Source of the DNA: CAZVJA01 sp964626885 | GTDB taxonomy: Bacteria > Planctomycetota > Planctomycetia > Planctomycetales > Planctomycetaceae | Direction: 5' to 3' | Assembly (NCBI GenBank): GCA_964626885.1 | Contig: CAZVJA010000230.1 | Span: forward strand, 1-8,128 | Length of the DNA: 8,128 nt | Shown: one piece after another, positions 5,607-8,128 of the stretch | How the letters are laid out: every line of letters begins with the position of its first letter | Numbering within the stretch: position 1 is the stretch's first letter | Position numbers and translations under genes: made by a program | Notes under the pieces: generated by a model | What the model saw: the letters and a program-made list of their open reading frames with translations, nothing else | Told to the model about the DNA's origin: nothing | Databases searched by the model: none

Positions 5607-6779
5607 GTGGAGCTTCACCTGGGGCAAGTTGCGCTTAGGCCCGTTCGTAAATTTCGACAGGGCAATGCCAAGTTGAGAAAGGTCGGCGGAGTGGCGAGTT
5701 CGGTGGCACGGGGGACAGCGCGGCGGTTACCCGCGCGACAGCAAAGTAATTCTAAAGGAAGGAAGCGGAGATCCGACTGGACGAAGTTTGACGACCAACG
5801 TCTGCTCGAGATGCGTCTGTGCGATCTGAATCTGCAGATCGAAGGAACGGAGTTGGAATCGCGGATCGAGCGTCTCTACGAAGAGCTTGAAGCACGCGGA
5901 TTGAGTTTCCGTCCCCACTTCTGGTTATCCGAAGAATGGTTCTGCCCCGATGGTGTTCCCGGCATCGCAATCCCTTTTTATCTGGCGCATCCCCGGCTGA
6001 TGCGTCTGGAAAAAAAGCAGATGCTGGAAGTCGAAGGGGGACCCGAAGAATGGTGCATGAAGATCTTGCGTCATGAAGCCGGTCACGCCATCGACAACGC
6101 GTATGGATTGCATCGCCGTCGCCGCTGGAGCGAGATGTTCGGCAGGTATACGATTCCATATCCGGACACCTATCAGCCGAAACCATATAGCCGGAGTTAC
6201 GTGTTGCACCTCGATCCCTGGTACGCGCAAAGCCACCCGGCGGAGGATTTCGCGGAAACATTCGCGGTGTGGCTGCGTCCCCGTTCGCGATGGCGTTCTC
6301 AATACGAAGGTTGGCCGGCGATTAAGAAGCTGGAGTTCGTTGACGAGTTGATGGGAGAAGTCGCAGGACAGAAGCAAGTTATCAATACTCGCCGCCAGGT
6401 GGATCAGTTGAAAACGATCCGCAAGACGTTGGGGGAGCATTACACCGAGAAGCTCAAACGTTACGAGGTCGACCTGCCAAACTTTTATGACCGTGAACTT
6501 CGGCGTCTGTTTACTGGTGACCCGAAAGATCGATCGAAGCTTCTGGCCGCGACGTTCCTGCGGCGAAACCGCGTGGAATTGCGGAGGTTGATCGCCCGCT
6601 GGACCGGTCAATACCAGTACACGATCGACCAGATCCTGGGGGACATTATCACCCGCACCCGTGAACTTAACCTGCGGTTGGAAAATGGCGATCAGGATGC
6701 GCAGAAGGATGCGCTGGTGATGATTACGGCGCAAACGATGAACTACCTGCACGGAGGCCATCACAGGTTCGCTCTATGA
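5607..6779 (+). CDS. Putative zinc metallopeptidase (HEAGH type), partner of an ATP-grasp ligase
   Basis: The 390-residue reading starts at GTG. The zincin motif HEAGH is at residues 156-160 and is followed by AIDNAYGL; a downstream block HPAEDFAETFAVWL (210-223) supplies the likely third zinc ligand (E213 or E217). This matches the putative zinc-binding metallopeptidases of the PF15887 type. The core runs from about W58 to 255; the remaining 135 residues are charged and helical, ending in LHGGHHRFAL. No signal peptide or membrane span is seen, so it should act in the cytoplasm. Its stop overlaps the ligase start by four bases (ATGA), so the two are almost surely co-translated. The first 57 residues are very basic (many R and K), with only a weak AGG before the GTG; the GTG at 5691, with AAGG upstream, is a plausible alternative start giving 362 residues. 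The substrate is unknown. Confidence 0.85.
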   Translation: MELHLGQVALRPVRKFRQGNAKLRKVGGVASSVARGTARRLPARQQSNSKGRKRRSDWTKFDDQRLLEMRLCDLNLQIEGTELESRIERLYEELEARGLSFRPHFWLSEEWFCPDGVPGIAIPFYLAHPRLMRLEKKQMLEVEGGPEEWCMKILRHEAGHAIDNAYGLHRRRRWSEMFGRYTIPYPDTYQPKPYSRSYVLHLDPWYAQSHPAEDFAETFAVWLRPRSRWRSQYEGWPAIKKLEFVDELMGEVAGQKQVINTRRQVDQLKTIRKTLGEHYTEKLKRYEVDLPNFYDRELRRLFTGDPKDRSKLLAATFLRRNRVELRRLIARWTGQYQYTIDQILGDIITRTRELNLRLENGDQDAQKDALVMITAQTMNYLHGGHHRFAL

Positions 6780-7804
6780 GAAAGCTCCGCATTCTCGTGC
6801 TGATGCACAGCGATCTAGTTCCACCGGACTCGGTGGATGGGCACACCGAGAAGGAAATTCTCGAGTGGAAAACGGAGTTTGATGTGCTGAGCACATTGCG
6901 GAAGCGGCGGCATGACGTCGAGCCACTGGGAGTTATCGACGACATTGGGACGATCCGCCAGGCACTGCAGGAAAAGAAGCCGCACATCGTATTCAATCTG
7001 CTCGAGGAGTTTCACAGCGTCGCGCAATACGACCAGCATGTCGTCAGTTACCTAGAACTGATGCGGCAACCCTATACCGGATGCAATCCTCGGGGCCTGT
7101 TGTTGTCACACGACAAACCCTTGTCGAAAAAACTGCTGACGTACCACCGCATCCCCACGCCGCGGTTCCTGGAGTTTCCGCTGGACGAGCCGATCAAGCT
7201 GCCTGCGCGTCTGCCGTATCCGCTGCTGGTGAAGTCAGCCGAGGAAGAAGCCTCGATGGGGATTTCGCAGGCATCTATCGTGCACAATGCCGAAAAACTC
7301 AAGGACCGCATCGAGTTCATCCACGCACATACCAATTCCAGTGCGCTGGTTGAGGCGTACATTGAGGGGCGCGAGTTTTATGTGGGAGTGCTCGGCAACC
7401 GACGCCTGCAAACGCTACCGGTTTGGGAATTGTTTTTCACCAAGGCGTCGGACGACGTCCCATTGATCGCCACGCGGCGCGTGAAATGGGACTCGAACTA
7501 TCAGAAAAAAATCGGTGTGAAGACCGATGCCGCGCGCGATCTGACAAATGCTCAGGAAGCACAGTTGAAACAGCTTGCCAAGCGGACGTATCGCGTGCTG
7601 AACCTTTCCGGCTACGCTCGCATCGATTTCCGCATGTCAAACGAAGGCAGGATTTATGTGTTGGAGGCGAACCCCAACCCCAACCTGTCGCATGGCGAGG
7701 ATTTCGCGGAATCAGCCCAAGTCGTGGGGATCAAATACCCGGATCTGCTGGAGCGGATCATCGGGCTCGGCCTGCGCTACCGGGCCGCGTGGAAGACGGT
7801 CTGA
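6776..7804 (+). CDS. D-Ala-D-Ala ligase-like ATP-grasp enzyme (carboxylate-amine ligase)
   Basis: A 342-residue protein with the three ATP-grasp parts. The N-terminal pre-ATP-grasp fold includes KKPHIVFNLLEEF (67-79). The central ATP-binding region has K153 in PLLVKSAEEEASMGIS (149-164) and the hinge LVEAYIEGREFYVGV (191-205). The C-terminal catalytic part has D284 in ARIDFR and E297-x-N299 in LEANPNPNLS, the magnesium ligands. Such enzymes activate a carboxylate as acyl phosphate and join it to an amine or peptide. It is not a standard Ddl: the GGxSxEHxVS start motif is absent, the REGSSVGMS loop reads EEEASMGIS, and NTxPGMT is replaced by NPNPNLS. The length suits the Ddl-like branch. It overlaps the upstream metallopeptidase by ATGA, indicating a two-gene translational unit. 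An AGG 7 nt upstream may aid initiation. Real acceptor and donor substrates are unknown. Confidence 0.88.
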   Translation: MRKLRILVLMHSDLVPPDSVDGHTEKEILEWKTEFDVLSTLRKRRHDVEPLGVIDDIGTIRQALQEKKPHIVFNLLEEFHSVAQYDQHVVSYLELMRQPYTGCNPRGLLLSHDKPLSKKLLTYHRIPTPRFLEFPLDEPIKLPARLPYPLLVKSAEEEASMGISQASIVHNAEKLKDRIEFIHAHTNSSALVEAYIEGREFYVGVLGNRRLQTLPVWELFFTKASDDVPLIATRRVKWDSNYQKKIGVKTDAARDLTNAQEAQLKQLAKRTYRVLNLSGYARIDFRMSNEGRIYVLEANPNPNLSHGEDFAESAQVVGIKYPDLLERIIGLGLRYRAAWKTV

Positions 7805-8128
7805 CGTCGCCGGACGAAGAAACCACCCACCAGCGTGCATGCTCCCAGCAATGAGAGGCTCGCGGGTTCGGGAACGGCAGTCGCAGCGAGCCCTCCACCT
7901 TCAAAGCCAGGGTTGTACCCACCGCCGCCGTAATAGAAGGCTCCCGGACCTGTGTAATAATCGGCGGTATTACCGTAGGTAGCCGCCGAAAATGCGAACC
8001 AGGGAACTGTTGTGGGGGCAACCAGATCCGTGATGTGCACCTGGAATCCCGAAAGGGTATTGCCGGGGAGGATGCCCGGGCCGCCGATCCAGTTGTTGTT
8101 ATAAACCGTGCTGGAACCGCCGTAGGGA
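7777..8128 (-). CDS. PEP-CTERM sorting-signal protein (partial, 5' end beyond the right edge)
   Basis: The frame is open from the right edge, leaving 116 visible C-terminal residues; the GTG at 8038-8040 is internal, not a start. The end carries a textbook PEP-CTERM tripartite signal: VPEP (7864-7875), a hydrophobic segment of about 17 residues (ASLSLLGACTLVGGFFV), then RRR (7804-7812) and the short tail QTVFHAAR. Such proteins are secreted by Sec and processed by exosortase at the envelope, often in organisms making exopolysaccharide; no exosortase gene is in the window. The region before the signal is rich in G, Y, N and T (for example AFYYGGGGYNPGFEGGG), typical of a linker or surface-exposed end. 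What the N-terminal domain does cannot be told. The stop lies 28 bp inside the convergent ligase gene, so the two genes overlap tail to tail. Confidence 0.88.
   Translation of the reverse strand, partial: PYGGSSTVYNNNWIGGPGILPGNTLSGFQVHITDLVAPTTVPWFAFSAATYGNTADYYTGPGAFYYGGGGYNPGFEGGGLAATAVPEPASLSLLGACTLVGGFFVRRRQTVFHAAR

Noticed and set aside
5925..6764. Long minus-strand open frame (279 codons) opposite the metallopeptidase
   Set aside because: The plus strand encodes HEAGH and its zinc-ligand block; the antisense frame has no motif.

Overview
The window looks like chromosomal DNA from a planctomycete (Planctomycetota). The GC content is moderately high. The gene content fits: a PEP-CTERM protein, a Tat-exported sugar isomerase/epimerase, a MazG, and several small conserved proteins of the kind common in that phylum. 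An intergenic element of degenerate 7-bp repeats also recalls repeats I associate with these genomes. The assignment is inference from style and family content; there is no rRNA or other marker gene. I see no tRNA, rRNA, CRISPR array, insertion sequence or prophage.

Left part (1-1709): two minus-strand genes. A YjbQ/UPF0047 protein runs off the left edge and has no stop in the window. A metal-dependent cyclase/hydrolase (HxGTHxDxPxH motif) lies upstream of it. Between the cyclase and the divergent cupin gene, 326 bp are mostly filled by a palindromic array of about 25 degenerate heptamers (1440-1669). Middle (1710-4545): a single-domain cupin; a small zinc-ribbon membrane protein; MazG on the minus strand, with an unusual insertion in its second domain; a small secreted protein divergent from mazG; and a 70-residue DUF4177-like protein.

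Right part (4615-8128): a Tat-signal hydroxypyruvate-isomerase-like TIM barrel is followed by a two-gene unit. That unit is an HEAGH zinc metallopeptidase whose stop overlaps (ATGA) the start of a D-Ala-D-Ala-ligase-like ATP-grasp enzyme. The ligase lacks the usual Ddl substrate motifs. This pair is the best candidate for an under-described system, probably the making or modification of a peptide or small amide in the cytoplasm. A convergent PEP-CTERM protein enters from the right edge, and its stop lies inside the ligase gene.

Most other genes appear to be single housekeeping or orphan genes rather than one pathway. No convincing rho-independent terminators were found, and promoters could not be assigned with confidence.
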